From assembly GCA_964487925.1 (NCBI GenBank), contig CAZASZ010000013.1, positions 1-39,889 on the forward strand: a DNA stretch of 39,889 nt, given 5' to 3'. This document shows positions 24,452 to 33,700 of this stretch, one piece after another. Within the stretch, counting starts at the first letter, position 1. Each line of letters opens with the position of its first letter. Source of the DNA: RI-283 sp964487925 (GTDB lineage Bacteria; Pseudomonadota; Gammaproteobacteria; SZUA-140). Below the pieces are notes generated by a model, which ran no database searches, was not told the DNA's origin, and was given only the letters and a program-made list of their open reading frames with translations. The position numbers and the translations under genes are program-made.

Positions 24452-27118
24452 ATGCGTTCATATTTGAGACAGCTTAAAACCGCGATAGAAGCGAGCGGGA
24501 TCGTTTGTATTATCTTGGCATTCGCGGGCTGCGGGGGCGGTGGAGAAACCACTTCACAAACCACGATATATGTCCCTGGCTCGTTCACAGCAACGAGCGG
24601 AGTCGCGCAAAAAGGACCTTTGTTAAAGGGATCCCTCGTAACTGCGCAAGAATTGGATGCCAATCTTTCTCCCACAGGAAAGCAATTTACTTTCCAAATC
24701 GATTCCGATCTTGGTACTTTCTCCCCAACCTCCACGTTTAGCAGCCAATACATTGATCTGATCGCCAATGGCTACTATTTTGATGAGGCAACAGGCGATA
24801 TTTCTGGTGGCCAACTTACCCTGACGAGTGTCGCCGACTTGAATGTGAGCGGGGAACTCAATCTTAATTTGCTCACCACGCTGTCGTATCAACGTATAAA
24901 GCGGCTCGTCACTGATGATGGCATGAGCGTGGAGGCCGCGCGAGACCAGGCTGAAGGCGAGGTGCTGGCTGCTTTCCATATTCGCGATGCTGGCCAATAT
25001 AGCGACTTTGGCAGCTTGGATCTCAGCAAGAAAAGAGATGGGGACAATATTCTTGCCGCAGCTTCCAGCCTTTTTGTGTATGGCAATACCTCGGGAAGCC
25101 TAAGCGCCCTGATTTCCAATTTTCAGGGCGACCTTGCTGACAATGGTGTAATCGATGACACCACGGTCAAAGACGCACTGGCAAATGCGGCACAGCACAT
25201 CAATCCGGCGGTTGTTGCCACTAACCTGAGCGCAAAATACAGCGCCATCGGCGTTAGTTTTTCAGCGGCGGGTATCAGTGGTTGGATCGATCAAGACGGC
25301 GACGGCATGGTCGGGACATTCGAGTATCAAGTTCCCGATGCTACCCCTACATCCATCTTCACCTTTCCTTCCTCTGTGGTAGATCAGGTAGTCGGTTCGG
25401 ATGTTTCCCTGACAGGGGGGAACCTCTATATCAATAGTAGTCCGGTATCTGGCGCGGCTACTATCGGTGAAGGCGATGTAATAGCCGCAACGCCGACCAC
25501 CGGAGGCGCGTTCCCCAACGGCGTGGTCACAGCGGTCCTGGTGAGCGGGGGTGTGAAAATCGCGAAGGTTGCTTTCGTGAGCAGTCTTCAGTCCATCGTG
25601 GTCACGCCTTCAACAGCAAGCCAGCCGAAGGGCCTGACGCAACAATTTACGGCGACCGGGCATTTCAGCGATACCAGCACGAGTGATTTAACGACAAACG
25701 TCACCTGGGCATCCAGCGTGCTTGGCGTTGTCACTATCACACCCAGCACGGGACAGGCCTACGCCGCGACCCCCGGTGCCACTACGATCACCGCGACATC
25801 GGGTTCGATTGTTTCGAACTCCATCACCTACACCGTTACTCCAGCGACGCTGCAATCCATTGCAATCAGCCCTAATCCATCGATCACCGGAGTCGGTCTA
25901 ACCAGGCCGTTGAAGGCCACGGGCAGTTATTCCGACAGTAGTTCGGTGGATATCACGTCGAGCGTCATCTGGTCGTCGGCGGATCCTAATATTGCCACGG
26001 TGAACACGGCCTCCGGTCTGGCGACGGGGGTTGCGTTGGGCACGACGGCGATTGCCGCTATCTCCAATGCGGTTACCGGTAATGCGACGATAAACGTCAC
26101 GGCCAACACTTGGACGCTGGCGGCTGATTCGGAGGTTATTCGTAACCTACATACCGCGACTCTGCTGACCAATGGCAAGGTATTGGTAGCGGGCGGTTCC
26201 TTTCCAGGCGCGATACCTTTTTTTCCAGCGGAAGCCCAACTCTATGATCCGAATACCGATTCGTGGGCTTCCGCCGGAAGTTTGTCAATAGGTCGGGAGT
26301 TACATACCGCTACCCTGATGGCTGACGGAAAGGTATTAGTAGTAGGAGGGGGTAAGTTGCCCTATTGGCCAGACGTCGATCTGTACGACCCGGTGGCCAA
26401 TTCCTGGACGTCTGCTGCTCCTCTTTCTGCTGGACGTAGTTACCATACTGCCAGCTTGCTACAGAACGGTAAGCTGTTTGTTGTTGGCGGGTTTGGCGGC
26501 GGAACTGGTTACTATTCAAGTACAGAGTTATACGATCCGGTCACTGGGTCATGGTCGCCGGCCGCAAGTCTTGCCGATGGACGTTCATGGCATACGGCAA
26601 CGCAGTTGCCAAATGGAAAAGTACTGGTTGTTGGTGGCGTAAGCAATAATAGTAGGCCAAATGCTACTTCAAGCGCAGAACTATATGATCCGGCAACCGA
26701 TACATGGTCCGTAGCGGCGAATCTTACCACCGGGCGTTCCGGACATACGGCAACACTTTTGGCAAACGGTAAAGTGCTGGTAGTAGGAGGTAACGGGATT
26801 CCAAGCGCAGAACTATATGATCCGGCAACCGATTCATGGTCCGCAGCGGCGAGCCTTGTCACCGCGCGTTCCGGGCATACGGCAACGCTTTTAGCAAACG
26901 GCAAGGTGCTGGTAGTAGGAGGTAGTCAGTACTTCTACAGTTCTGTTCTATCAAGCGCAGAACTATACGATCCGACAACGGATTCGTGGTCGTCTGCCAA
27001 TAACCTCGCGTTGGACCGCACGGGTCACGCGGCAACCTTATTGCCCAACGGCTCGGTGCTGGTGTCCGGTGGGCGCGGGCAGTCGCTCGGACTATCCAGC
27101 GCTGAGTTGTATTGGTAA
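24452..27118 (+). CDS. kelch-propeller lipoprotein with Ig-like domains
   Basis: An 888-residue surface or periplasmic protein of unknown role. It begins with a lipoprotein signal whose lipobox F-A-G-C places the acylated Cys at residue 27, followed by a glycine run. Residues about 30-375 hold an uncharacterised domain including a D-x-D-G-D-G calcium-loop-like motif near 279-291. Two bacterial Ig-like (Big_2) domains follow at about 379-549. The rest is seven kelch repeats with H-T-A-T-L-L...N-G-K-V-L-V-V-G-G and A-E-L-Y-D-P-x-T-D-S-W motifs, enough for a seven-bladed propeller. The last blade ends abruptly at LSSAELYW. ATG 24452 is chosen over the earlier frame start at 24341 because the lipobox follows it. 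Some repeats are almost identical in DNA. It could be an adhesin or ligand-binding protein. Confidence 0.85.
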   Translation: MRSYLRQLKTAIEASGIVCIILAFAGCGGGGETTSQTTIYVPGSFTATSGVAQKGPLLKGSLVTAQELDANLSPTGKQFTFQIDSDLGTFSPTSTFSSQYIDLIANGYYFDEATGDISGGQLTLTSVADLNVSGELNLNLLTTLSYQRIKRLVTDDGMSVEAARDQAEGEVLAAFHIRDAGQYSDFGSLDLSKKRDGDNILAAASSLFVYGNTSGSLSALISNFQGDLADNGVIDDTTVKDALANAAQHINPAVVATNLSAKYSAIGVSFSAAGISGWIDQDGDGMVGTFEYQVPDATPTSIFTFPSSVVDQVVGSDVSLTGGNLYINSSPVSGAATIGEGDVIAATPTTGGAFPNGVVTAVLVSGGVKIAKVAFVSSLQSIVVTPSTASQPKGLTQQFTATGHFSDTSTSDLTTNVTWASSVLGVVTITPSTGQAYAATPGATTITATSGSIVSNSITYTVTPATLQSIAISPNPSITGVGLTRPLKATGSYSDSSSVDITSSVIWSSADPNIATVNTASGLATGVALGTTAIAAISNAVTGNATINVTANTWTLAADSEVIRNLHTATLLTNGKVLVAGGSFPGAIPFFPAEAQLYDPNTDSWASAGSLSIGRELHTATLMADGKVLVVGGGKLPYWPDVDLYDPVANSWTSAAPLSAGRSYHTASLLQNGKLFVVGGFGGGTGYYSSTELYDPVTGSWSPAASLADGRSWHTATQLPNGKVLVVGGVSNNSRPNATSSAELYDPATDTWSVAANLTTGRSGHTATLLANGKVLVVGGNGIPSAELYDPATDSWSAAASLVTARSGHTATLLANGKVLVVGGSQYFYSSVLSSAELYDPTTDSWSSANNLALDRTGHAATLLPNGSVLVSGGRGQSLGLSSAELYW
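26670..26983 (+). repeat. near-identical kelch repeat copies in the DNA
   Basis: Strings starting CAAGCGCAGAACTATA occur at 26670, 26802 and 26952. The first period is 132 bp (44 codons) and the second 150 bp. The first two copies differ at only a few bases over most of their length, including silent sites, which points to recent tandem duplication inside the gene. Confidence 0.75.
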
Positions 27119-27177
27119 TAAATGTCAATTGGCGTTGTTGGTAGGTAGTACCCGACGTAAAGATGATCCGCATCAAG

Positions 27178-27230
27178 ATAATCGGGGTCAGGTACAAATT
27201 AGCGATCTATTTGTATCTGATCCCGATTAT
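27178..27230. repeat. REP/BIME-like 22-bp palindrome
   Basis: The arms at 27178-27199 and 27209-27230 are inverted copies of 22 bases with two differences (both allow G-U pairing in RNA), around a 9-nt loop. They contain GGGGTCAGGTAC, like the GGGGTCAG cores often found in palindromes mobilised by REP-associated transposases. It sits between convergent genes and may also act as a terminator. The REP assignment is inference. Confidence 0.5.
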
Positions 27231-27253
27231 TGGTGATTGATCTTGGCAATCGC

Positions 27254-29227
27254 TTAGATAACCCGATCATTCCCCCCATCTATTGGCACCTGAGCCCCCG
27301 TCGTACAGGCAAACAAAGGCCCACACATCGCGGCGGCGAGGTTGGCGACATCGCTTGAGGCGACTTCGGTCTTGAGGACGTTGCGGGTTTTGTAATTCTC
27401 GACCGTCATGCTGTAGTGCTTGGCGCGGGAGGTGAGGACCTCTTCGCTCCAGATGCCGGTGTCGAAGACGGCGTCGGGGTGCAGGAGGTTGATGCGGATA
27501 CCTTCCGAGCCCCATTCTAATGCGGCGATGCGGGACAACTGGGTCAGGGCGGCCTTGGAGGCGGAGTAGGCGGCGGCGCCGGGGCCGGGGGCCGGGACGT
27601 TGCGGGAGCCGATGACGACGACTCGGCCGCCGTTTGGCGAGCACTGGAACAGCGGGTGAACCAGCTGCATTAGGGTCAGGTTGGCGTCGAGGTTGACCGA
27701 GAAGACCTTGCGCCATTGATCCGTGGGCAGGTCGGCGATTTGGCAGCCACCCGGGAACATGCCGGCGTTCAGTATCAGCATGTCGATACCGCCAAAATGG
27801 GTGACGGCGCCCTCAACGGCTTGCTCCAGTGCGGCTTCGTCGGTGATGTCGCACTGAATCCCTAAGAAGGACTGGCTCTTGAAGGTCTCCTTGATTGAGG
27901 GGCTGAGGTCCAAGCCGACGACTGCCGCGCCCTGGGCCATGAGGCTTTCGCAGCAGGCCTTACCGATGCCGGAGGCCGCGCCCGTGACAAGGGCGACTTC
28001 TCCGGTGAACATGGGCGGCTTGCCGCCTTTCTTGAGCTTGGCCTGTTCGAGGTCCCAGTATTCCATTTCGAAGATGTCACTGGAGGGCAGGGCCTGCCAG
28101 CCGCCGAGGGCCTCGGCGCGCAAAATGATATCCATTGTGTGCTGATAGATGTCGTAGACTATGTCGGCGTCCTTGGCCGTGCGACCCATGGTGCAGAGGC
28201 CGAGTTCGGGATCAAGCGCCAGACGAGGCGCCGGATCGAGCATGGTGCGTTCGACCTTGGAGTGGGGCGCGTGCTTCGCGAAATAGGCGTGGTACTGATG
28301 GGCGTAGGTCGCAGTATCGGTGCCGATCAGGGGCAATTGCTTGGTGCGGATCACGTGGTCCGGCGTGGCGGGGCCTTGAGTCGCAATCTTGGCCAGGTCG
28401 GGGCGCGCGACGAAGTTCATGCTGCGCTCATCGATGTGACGGCTCATGACCATCGGAAAACCGGCTTCCTTAGAGGCGGCCTGGCGCAGGCGGGCAATTT
28501 GCAAGCGCTTGGAGTCCGTGTCTGCCGCTTTTGGCTGATAATCGATCTGCCAGGCCTTGTTGTGCTTAATGTATTCCTCGGCGCGGTCAACCAGCGCGAT
28601 CATGCGCTCGTAGGACTCGCGGGCGTTGTCGCCGAAGGAGAAGATGCCGTGGTTCATGAGCACCATGCCCAGGGTGTTGGGTCCGGCTTCGTCCGCGAAG
28701 CGCGCCGCGCAGTCTCTCGCTAGATCGAAGCCCGGCATGATGTAGGGGATGATGACGACATCGTCGCCATAGATCTCCTTGATGCGTTCCAGGCCCTTAG
28801 CCGTGTTCGTGATGGTCACGATGGCGTCGGCGTGGGTGTGGTCGACGTACTTGAAGGGCAGCGTGGCGTGCAGGATGGCCTCGACCGACGGTGTCGGCGC
28901 GCTGGCCAGCGTCATGTGGGCGCGCAGCTCGTTGACCATGTCGAGGTCGCTGAGCTGGGGCAGGTCGGCCAGACGGATCAGATGATCCAAGTGAACGGGT
29001 GAAAACCCAGGAGCCTCGATGGTTTCGAGGTCCCAGCCGCTGCCTTTTACATAGAGGATGTCAACCTCGTCACCTAACAGATTCTTCTCGCGGATCTTGA
29101 CCGAGGTATTGCCGCCACCATGCAGGACGAGCGACTTGTCCCGGCCCAGCAGACGGGAGGTATAGACGCGCTGACCAAGGTCGCCGGGGTAGCCGGCGGC
29201 CTCTTCGTCATTCCAAAGTGATTTCAT
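27254..29227 (-). CDS. bifunctional aldolase/short-chain dehydrogenase (RhaD/RhaE-like)
   Basis: A 657-residue fusion. Residues about 1-420 form a class II aldolase (fuculose/rhamnulose type) with HGGGNTSVK, VDHTHADAIVTI and VLMNHGIFSFGD supplying zinc-binding histidines. Residues about 430-657 form a short-chain dehydrogenase with TGAASGIGKA, NAGMFPGG and the active-site Y-x-x-x-K in AAAYSASKAAL. Such fusions split sugar-derived 1-phosphates or 2-keto-deoxy acids and oxidise an aldehyde or alcohol, for example in rhamnose use. No sugar kinase, isomerase or transporter is nearby, so the substrate is unknown. ATG 29227 (MKSLWNDEEAAGYPGD) is chosen over a longer frame start at 29275. It lies 66 bp downstream of rne and convergent with the kelch gene. 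Confidence 0.88.
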   Translation of the reverse strand: MKSLWNDEEAAGYPGDLGQRVYTSRLLGRDKSLVLHGGGNTSVKIREKNLLGDEVDILYVKGSGWDLETIEAPGFSPVHLDHLIRLADLPQLSDLDMVNELRAHMTLASAPTPSVEAILHATLPFKYVDHTHADAIVTITNTAKGLERIKEIYGDDVVIIPYIMPGFDLARDCAARFADEAGPNTLGMVLMNHGIFSFGDNARESYERMIALVDRAEEYIKHNKAWQIDYQPKAADTDSKRLQIARLRQAASKEAGFPMVMSRHIDERSMNFVARPDLAKIATQGPATPDHVIRTKQLPLIGTDTATYAHQYHAYFAKHAPHSKVERTMLDPAPRLALDPELGLCTMGRTAKDADIVYDIYQHTMDIILRAEALGGWQALPSSDIFEMEYWDLEQAKLKKGGKPPMFTGEVALVTGAASGIGKACCESLMAQGAAVVGLDLSPSIKETFKSQSFLGIQCDITDEAALEQAVEGAVTHFGGIDMLILNAGMFPGGCQIADLPTDQWRKVFSVNLDANLTLMQLVHPLFQCSPNGGRVVVIGSRNVPAPGPGAAAYSASKAALTQLSRIAALEWGSEGIRINLLHPDAVFDTGIWSEEVLTSRAKHYSMTVENYKTRNVLKTEVASSDVANLAAAMCGPLFACTTGAQVPIDGGNDRVI

Positions 29228-29293
29228 GGCAATGCTCTCTCTTATATAAAGTCTAGAGTTAATCCCTGATATCAAAATCCTATACGCGTAGCC

Positions 29294-31852
29294 TCAATCG
29301 CTCTTTTCAGAGCTGGTGGAAGCAGGGGCGGGAGTGGACGCTGAAGCTGGTGCCGTAGCAGCAGGGGCTGGCGCGGGTGCAGGTGCTCGCTCTTCCTGCC
29401 GAGGCTTTCCGGCGGACTCATTTGACGTAGAGCTTCCAGCCCCGCCTGCGACTGCGACCGGTTCGGGACGGACCGCAGCAGCCGGAGTCGAAGCTGGCGC
29501 TGGTGCGGCAGCAGGTGATGGGGCCGGAGCCGTCTCGGACTTGGGCCGTTGGGCGGTCTCGGGTTTCGGCGCTGGGGCCGGAGCTGAAGCCGGTGCAGGG
29601 GATGAGGCTGAGCTCTCCTGAGGCTTAGACAGCGGCGTGACATTGGTCGGCTGAGCTGGCGTCACAGGAGTAGATTCGGGTTTGGTATTAGCGACGCTAT
29701 CATTTGTCCGGGCATTTGTCTGGGTACCTGCCGGGGCTGGCGATGTGGACACGGATTGGTCATCGCTCGAGCCAGCGTTCGTTTGTTCTGATCTGCCTTC
29801 ACTGCGCCGTCCTCTACCACCACGGGAGCGTCGTCCCCTACCGCGGCGGCGAGGCTGCTGACCGTCCTGACCTCGATTCTCCTCGTTATCAGTGGATGCG
29901 GTAGGTCCTTTATCTTGAGCTTGATTTTGAACGGGTGCTTCCTGATTGGCTGCGGGCGTTTGAGCATCGTCACGAGGTGGTTTGTTGCCCCTGCCTCGAC
30001 TGCCTGGACCCCGTCGATTGCCGCTTCTCCGACTGTTCCTGCCCTGCCGGGTCCTGCCGTTTGAATCCTCCTCGGCGTTAGAAGGTGGTGTTTTCTTTTC
30101 CTCCTTGTCCGTCTGCGCCTTAACGACAGCTGGACGCACCTTCTTGGTCTCGGTTACAGGCCTTTCTTCCCCTGTCCCGAAGAGATTCGACCATAGGCGT
30201 TTGATGAATCCGGTATCAGCAGTCTTCTCGGGTGCATTCCTCGGGATTGGGGTGCTAGGCCTAATCCCCGAAACAGCCGGTTTTTCGATCTCGCTCTTGG
30301 TTGGCGCCAACAGTTGTTCGATGTCTTCTCTAGGCTCATCCTTACGCAACTCATAGCTAGGAATATCATCATTGGGAACTTCGTCGATACGCTGGCGCGT
30401 AATCTCATAGGCCGGTGATTCCATGCCTGGGTTGGCGATCAGAAAGATCTTGATCCCACGCCGTTTTTCCATTTCGCCCAACAGCTCGCGTTTTTCATTG
30501 AGGAGAAACGTTGCGACGTTGACGGGCAATTGGGCCAGTATTCGCATGGTGCCGTCTTTGGAGGCATGTTCCTCGATGATGCGCAGGATCGATAGCGCCA
30601 GTGACTCGACGTTACGAATGACACCGAGGCCGTTGCATCGCGGGCAGACATCATGGGCAGACTCACCCAGCGACGGGCGCAGGCGCTGACGAGATAGCTC
30701 AAGCAGACCAAACCGCGATATGCGGCCAATCTGAATGCGCGCGCGGTCTGCCTTGAGGGCGTCTTTGAGACGCTTTTCGACCTCGCGTTGATTCCGCGAA
30801 GGCGTCATATCGATGAAGTCGATCACAATGAGGCCGCCCATATCGCGCAGGCGGAGCTGACGGGCGATCTCATCGGCCGCTTCGAGGTTGGTCTGGAGCG
30901 CAGTCTCTTCGATATCGCCACCCTTGGTCGCTCGAGCGGAGTTGATGTCGATAGCGATCAGGGCCTCGGTGTGGTCGATAACGATGGAACCGCCCGAGGG
31001 TAGGCGCAGTTCATGTTGGAAGGCTGCCTCGATCTGATTTTCGATCTGGAATCGCGTGAATAACGGGGTATGGTCATCATAGAGCTTGAGCTTGCCGAGA
31101 TTGTGCGGCATGACGCCCTGCATGAAATCCTGGGCCTTCTCATAGAGCTCGAAGCTGTCGATGATGACCTCGCCGATATCAGGCGATAGATAGTCACGAA
31201 TGGCTCGAATGATGACGTCGCTTTCCTGATAGACAAGGAAGGGCGCCGCTCGCTCATTGGTGGCTGCCTCGATGGCGCTCCAGAGTTGGAGCAGGTAATT
31301 GAGGTCCCAAGTGATTTCTTCGCCGCTCTTCCCGACGCCGGCGGTCCGGATGATGACCCCCATGCCTTCGGGGACTTCCAAATTGGAAATGACGTCGCGA
31401 AGCTCGGATCGATCATCTCCCTCGATACGCCGGGAGATACCGCCGGCGCGGGGATTATTGGGCATCAGCACGAGGTATCGTCCGGCCAAGCTGATGAACG
31501 TGGTTAGGGCCGCGCCCTTGTTGCCACGTTCCTCTTTGACGATCTGGACAACGACTTCCTGGCCTTCGCGCAGCGCGTCCTTGATCTCGACGCGTTTGTT
31601 CGTATCAGCGCCTTGGGCTAAGTAGTGTGGCGAGACTTCCTTTAATGGGAGGAATCCGTGACGCTCGGCGCCGTAGTCAATGAATGCTGCTTCGAGGCTC
31701 GGCTCGACTCGGGTGATACGGCCCTTGTATACATTGGATTTCTTCTTCTCGTGAGATGGGGCCTCAATGTCCAGGTTGAACAGGTGTTGGCCATCGACCA
31801 TGGCCACACGCAGCTCTTCGGGCTGCGTGGCATTGATTAGCATTCGCTTCAT
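29294..31852 (-). CDS. rne: ribonuclease E
   Basis: An 852-residue endoribonuclease for mRNA decay and rRNA/tRNA processing, and scaffold of the degradosome. It starts MKRMLINATQPEELRVAMVDGQ, with the S1 domain at about 35-120 (VYKGRITRVEPSLEAAFIDYG). It then has the 5'-sensor region and the DNase I-like catalytic site with Asp302, Asn304 and Asp345 (AIDINSARATKGGD and LIVIDFIDM). A Zn-link CPRCNG follows near residue 403. The last roughly 350 residues are disordered, with Arg/Gly-rich clusters (RRGRGRRSRGGRGRR) and then Pro/Ala runs. The start at 31852 has AAGGA 10 nt upstream; the frame extends 13 residues further without support. A long leader may allow autoregulation, as in E. coli. Confidence 0.96.
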   Translation of the reverse strand: MKRMLINATQPEELRVAMVDGQHLFNLDIEAPSHEKKKSNVYKGRITRVEPSLEAAFIDYGAERHGFLPLKEVSPHYLAQGADTNKRVEIKDALREGQEVVVQIVKEERGNKGAALTTFISLAGRYLVLMPNNPRAGGISRRIEGDDRSELRDVISNLEVPEGMGVIIRTAGVGKSGEEITWDLNYLLQLWSAIEAATNERAAPFLVYQESDVIIRAIRDYLSPDIGEVIIDSFELYEKAQDFMQGVMPHNLGKLKLYDDHTPLFTRFQIENQIEAAFQHELRLPSGGSIVIDHTEALIAIDINSARATKGGDIEETALQTNLEAADEIARQLRLRDMGGLIVIDFIDMTPSRNQREVEKRLKDALKADRARIQIGRISRFGLLELSRQRLRPSLGESAHDVCPRCNGLGVIRNVESLALSILRIIEEHASKDGTMRILAQLPVNVATFLLNEKRELLGEMEKRRGIKIFLIANPGMESPAYEITRQRIDEVPNDDIPSYELRKDEPREDIEQLLAPTKSEIEKPAVSGIRPSTPIPRNAPEKTADTGFIKRLWSNLFGTGEERPVTETKKVRPAVVKAQTDKEEKKTPPSNAEEDSNGRTRQGRNSRRSGNRRGPGSRGRGNKPPRDDAQTPAANQEAPVQNQAQDKGPTASTDNEENRGQDGQQPRRRGRGRRSRGGRGRRSEGRSEQTNAGSSDDQSVSTSPAPAGTQTNARTNDSVANTKPESTPVTPAQPTNVTPLSKPQESSASSPAPASAPAPAPKPETAQRPKSETAPAPSPAAAPAPASTPAAAVRPEPVAVAGGAGSSTSNESAGKPRQEERAPAPAPAPAATAPASASTPAPASTSSEKSD

Positions 31853-32526
31853 GTGGGCTGAATCCTTGTGGATATGAGGTGTCATCGACACACCGCCCCC
31901 AGGGACTCGATCCGTTCTCGTTATTATGAGACGGCAGACGCGCCATGCGCGTTTGGCCGCTCAGGTTGGATGCGAAGATCCAGAGCCTGAAAATGATCAT
32001 AATTATCCTGTCAGACATGACGTAGCCTCGTCACTTCCAAGGGTTCGGGTTACGTTCGTAACACCTTAATATTATTGTCAATATGGTGATTCCTCGTGCC
32101 TTTTGGCTGACGGAGGCATCTCCGGTGTATTTTCCTAAAAACGCCTGCGCGAAAAGCCGCAGCAGGCTATAAACAAACCCAGGTCAGTAGTGGCCGGATA
32201 TCATCATTTTCCGTCCGTCTCGGCGCCTCAATCTCGGTTAGAGTGGGCGTAGCTTAACGATCTGGGTACATCCTTTGACCTTCAGGCCGCCTTGAGGTTC
32301 AGATGGAGGCTCCGAGCAGGTCTCAGGGAATGTTCAGCAAAGGTATGACGTGAGTACTACTGCTCGTGGCGCGTACCACAGCCGGGAAGCCTTTGTTCCG
32401 GTAGGCTCGGACATCATCCATCGGATGACTATTTTTGTTGCCCGAACAGAGCCTTACTGGGTAGTAAGGAGCCTAGCAGAAGTTCCTGTCGTTGTCCAAA
32501 ACTGTTAGTTCCATAAGAGCATTGGC
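31853..32526. other. long gap upstream of rne
   Basis: Together with the MITE-like element, this fills 852 bp between rne and mshI. The part nearest rne (31853 to about 32050) is the likely rne leader and promoter region, but I see no strong consensus promoter. From about 32100 to 32526 no gene is supported. A 49-codon minus-strand frame ending at 32323 lacks a convincing start or ribosome site. Several short hairpins are possible, so a structured RNA or transposon remnant cannot be excluded. Confidence 0.5.
32049..32062. promoter_or_regulatory. 14-bp palindrome upstream of rne
   Basis: GTTACG (32049-32054) and CGTAAC (32057-32062) flank two bases, giving a near-perfect dyad about 200 bp upstream of rne. 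A TTGACA on the minus strand lies 14-19 bases further upstream, without a good -10. It might be an operator, and the evidence is weak. Confidence 0.25.
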
Positions 32527-32675
32527 TTAAGGGCGCCTCTAAAAACTCGATCAAGGCGATGAAGGCAAGGCGTAAACGAGCGAAAAAGCGCAGTTTACAC
32601 GGCGTGAATGAGCATTTTGAGCGCGTTTACAACGCGGCCAGCGCGGTTTCAGCGAGTTTTTAGAGGTGACCTTAA
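32527..32675. mobile_element. 149-bp MITE-like element
   Basis: Terminal inverted repeats of 23 bp (32527-32549 and 32653-32675) differ at only two positions. They share TTAAGG at the outer end and CCTCTAAAAACTCG inside. The interior has no gene and contains short internal inverted segments such as GTAAAC/GTTTAC. The layout (short, non-coding, long terminal repeats, possible TTAA at the ends) is that of a miniature inverted-repeat element moved by a transposase encoded elsewhere. It lies 30 bp beyond the mshI stop and could fold into one long hairpin that also ends mshI transcription. Confidence 0.7.
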
Positions 32676-32704
32676 GTCGGGTGTTGCGGTTCAAGGCGGT
32701 CGGC

Positions 32705-33652
32705 TCAGTTTCGTACGCGTAGCGCGGCGCCGATTGCCACGATGCATTGAGCGAGTTTGGTTCGGTCAATAGAGTGCTCGACGTCAACGACCTCTGTGAT
32801 ATCCAATTCTCTGACGCCAATACCCAGGGAAGCTTGTATGTATTCAAATAATCCGGGGATTGGTTCGGGGAGTGGCGCGAATATGACGCCCGCGATTGGC
32901 GGCTGAGAGAAGTAGCGATCGTAGTAGTCAAGCGAGCGTTGAATCTCAAGCACGATCCGGTCAAAGGCATCGTTATCCGCCAATGCTAACGATCCAACCA
33001 TTGGCGCCAACTCGTTCAAGGCGTTGATACCGATATCCATGGTGCGTGCGAAGTAGAGTTGCTTTTGACGGCTAATCAGGACCATGCCGCGTTCGGAACT
33101 AAGATGAACCATTGCTAAGCCAGCGTCGTCTTCCGATAGCTGTGCGGCGATGTTGCGAAGGGCGAGTTCCGGAACATCGATAATATCCAACTTTGTTTTT
33201 GCGTGGGTAACCAGTTTGGCGAGTGTTTTGAGAGTTTGCTCTCGCGTAACCACTACATATAATTGCTTCTTTTGTTGAACACCGTTTCCTTGCGGGGCAG
33301 GAAATATCTCGATAACCGCTTCATCTATATCAAAATCAATCATGCCGCGGATTTGCCAGCGTATTGCTGACGGAATCTCTTCATCGGGGACGTTTGGGGC
33401 CTCAATGCTGAGAATGCTGTAGTCCGTCGCAGGCAGTACGGATGAGCAAGGGCGGTTTTTGAGCTTCAGGTCCGCCGATCGGGTGATCATGACGTCCTCC
33501 CTGGATGCCGCGCCCTCCCAAGGCGTGAATTCGCACAGCTTCAAACTTGGATGGTCCGTGCCCGGCTGCAAGTCAGCGATGGCTAGACCATAGTCGCTGG
33601 GGGCGATGGCTAGTCGGCCGTTCTTGGGGACCACGTGACTCAGGTTTAACAT
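32705..33652 (-). CDS. mshI: MSHA biogenesis protein MshI (PilM-like)
   Basis: A 315-residue soluble, actin-like-fold protein related to PilM, expected to join the cytoplasmic face of the pilus platform. Recognisable are IPSAIRWQIRGMIDFDIDEAVIEIFP, VVTREQTLKTLAKL, IIDVPELALRNIAAQ and SLDYYDRYFSQPPIAG, typical of MshI. GGAG stands 6-9 nt before ATG 33652. It is last in the visible msh run, 48 bp after mshP. In Vibrio, mshI opens the cluster, so its place here is rearranged. Confidence 0.82.
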   Translation of the reverse strand: MLNLSHVVPKNGRLAIAPSDYGLAIADLQPGTDHPSLKLCEFTPWEGAASREDVMITRSADLKLKNRPCSSVLPATDYSILSIEAPNVPDEEIPSAIRWQIRGMIDFDIDEAVIEIFPAPQGNGVQQKKQLYVVVTREQTLKTLAKLVTHAKTKLDIIDVPELALRNIAAQLSEDDAGLAMVHLSSERGMVLISRQKQLYFARTMDIGINALNELAPMVGSLALADNDAFDRIVLEIQRSLDYYDRYFSQPPIAGVIFAPLPEPIPGLFEYIQASLGIGVRELDITEVVDVEHSIDRTKLAQCIVAIGAALRVRN

Positions 33653-33700
33653 AATTGGCTCCGTTCAGGTGTATCTCTAGTAATTATCGGAAGGATGGGT

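Noticed and set aside
32323..32472. A 49-codon minus-strand frame upstream of rne that vaguely recalls a SPOR-like segment
   Set aside because: No ribosome site, no plausible full domain, and an in-frame stop just upstream. It may be a remnant but cannot be supported.
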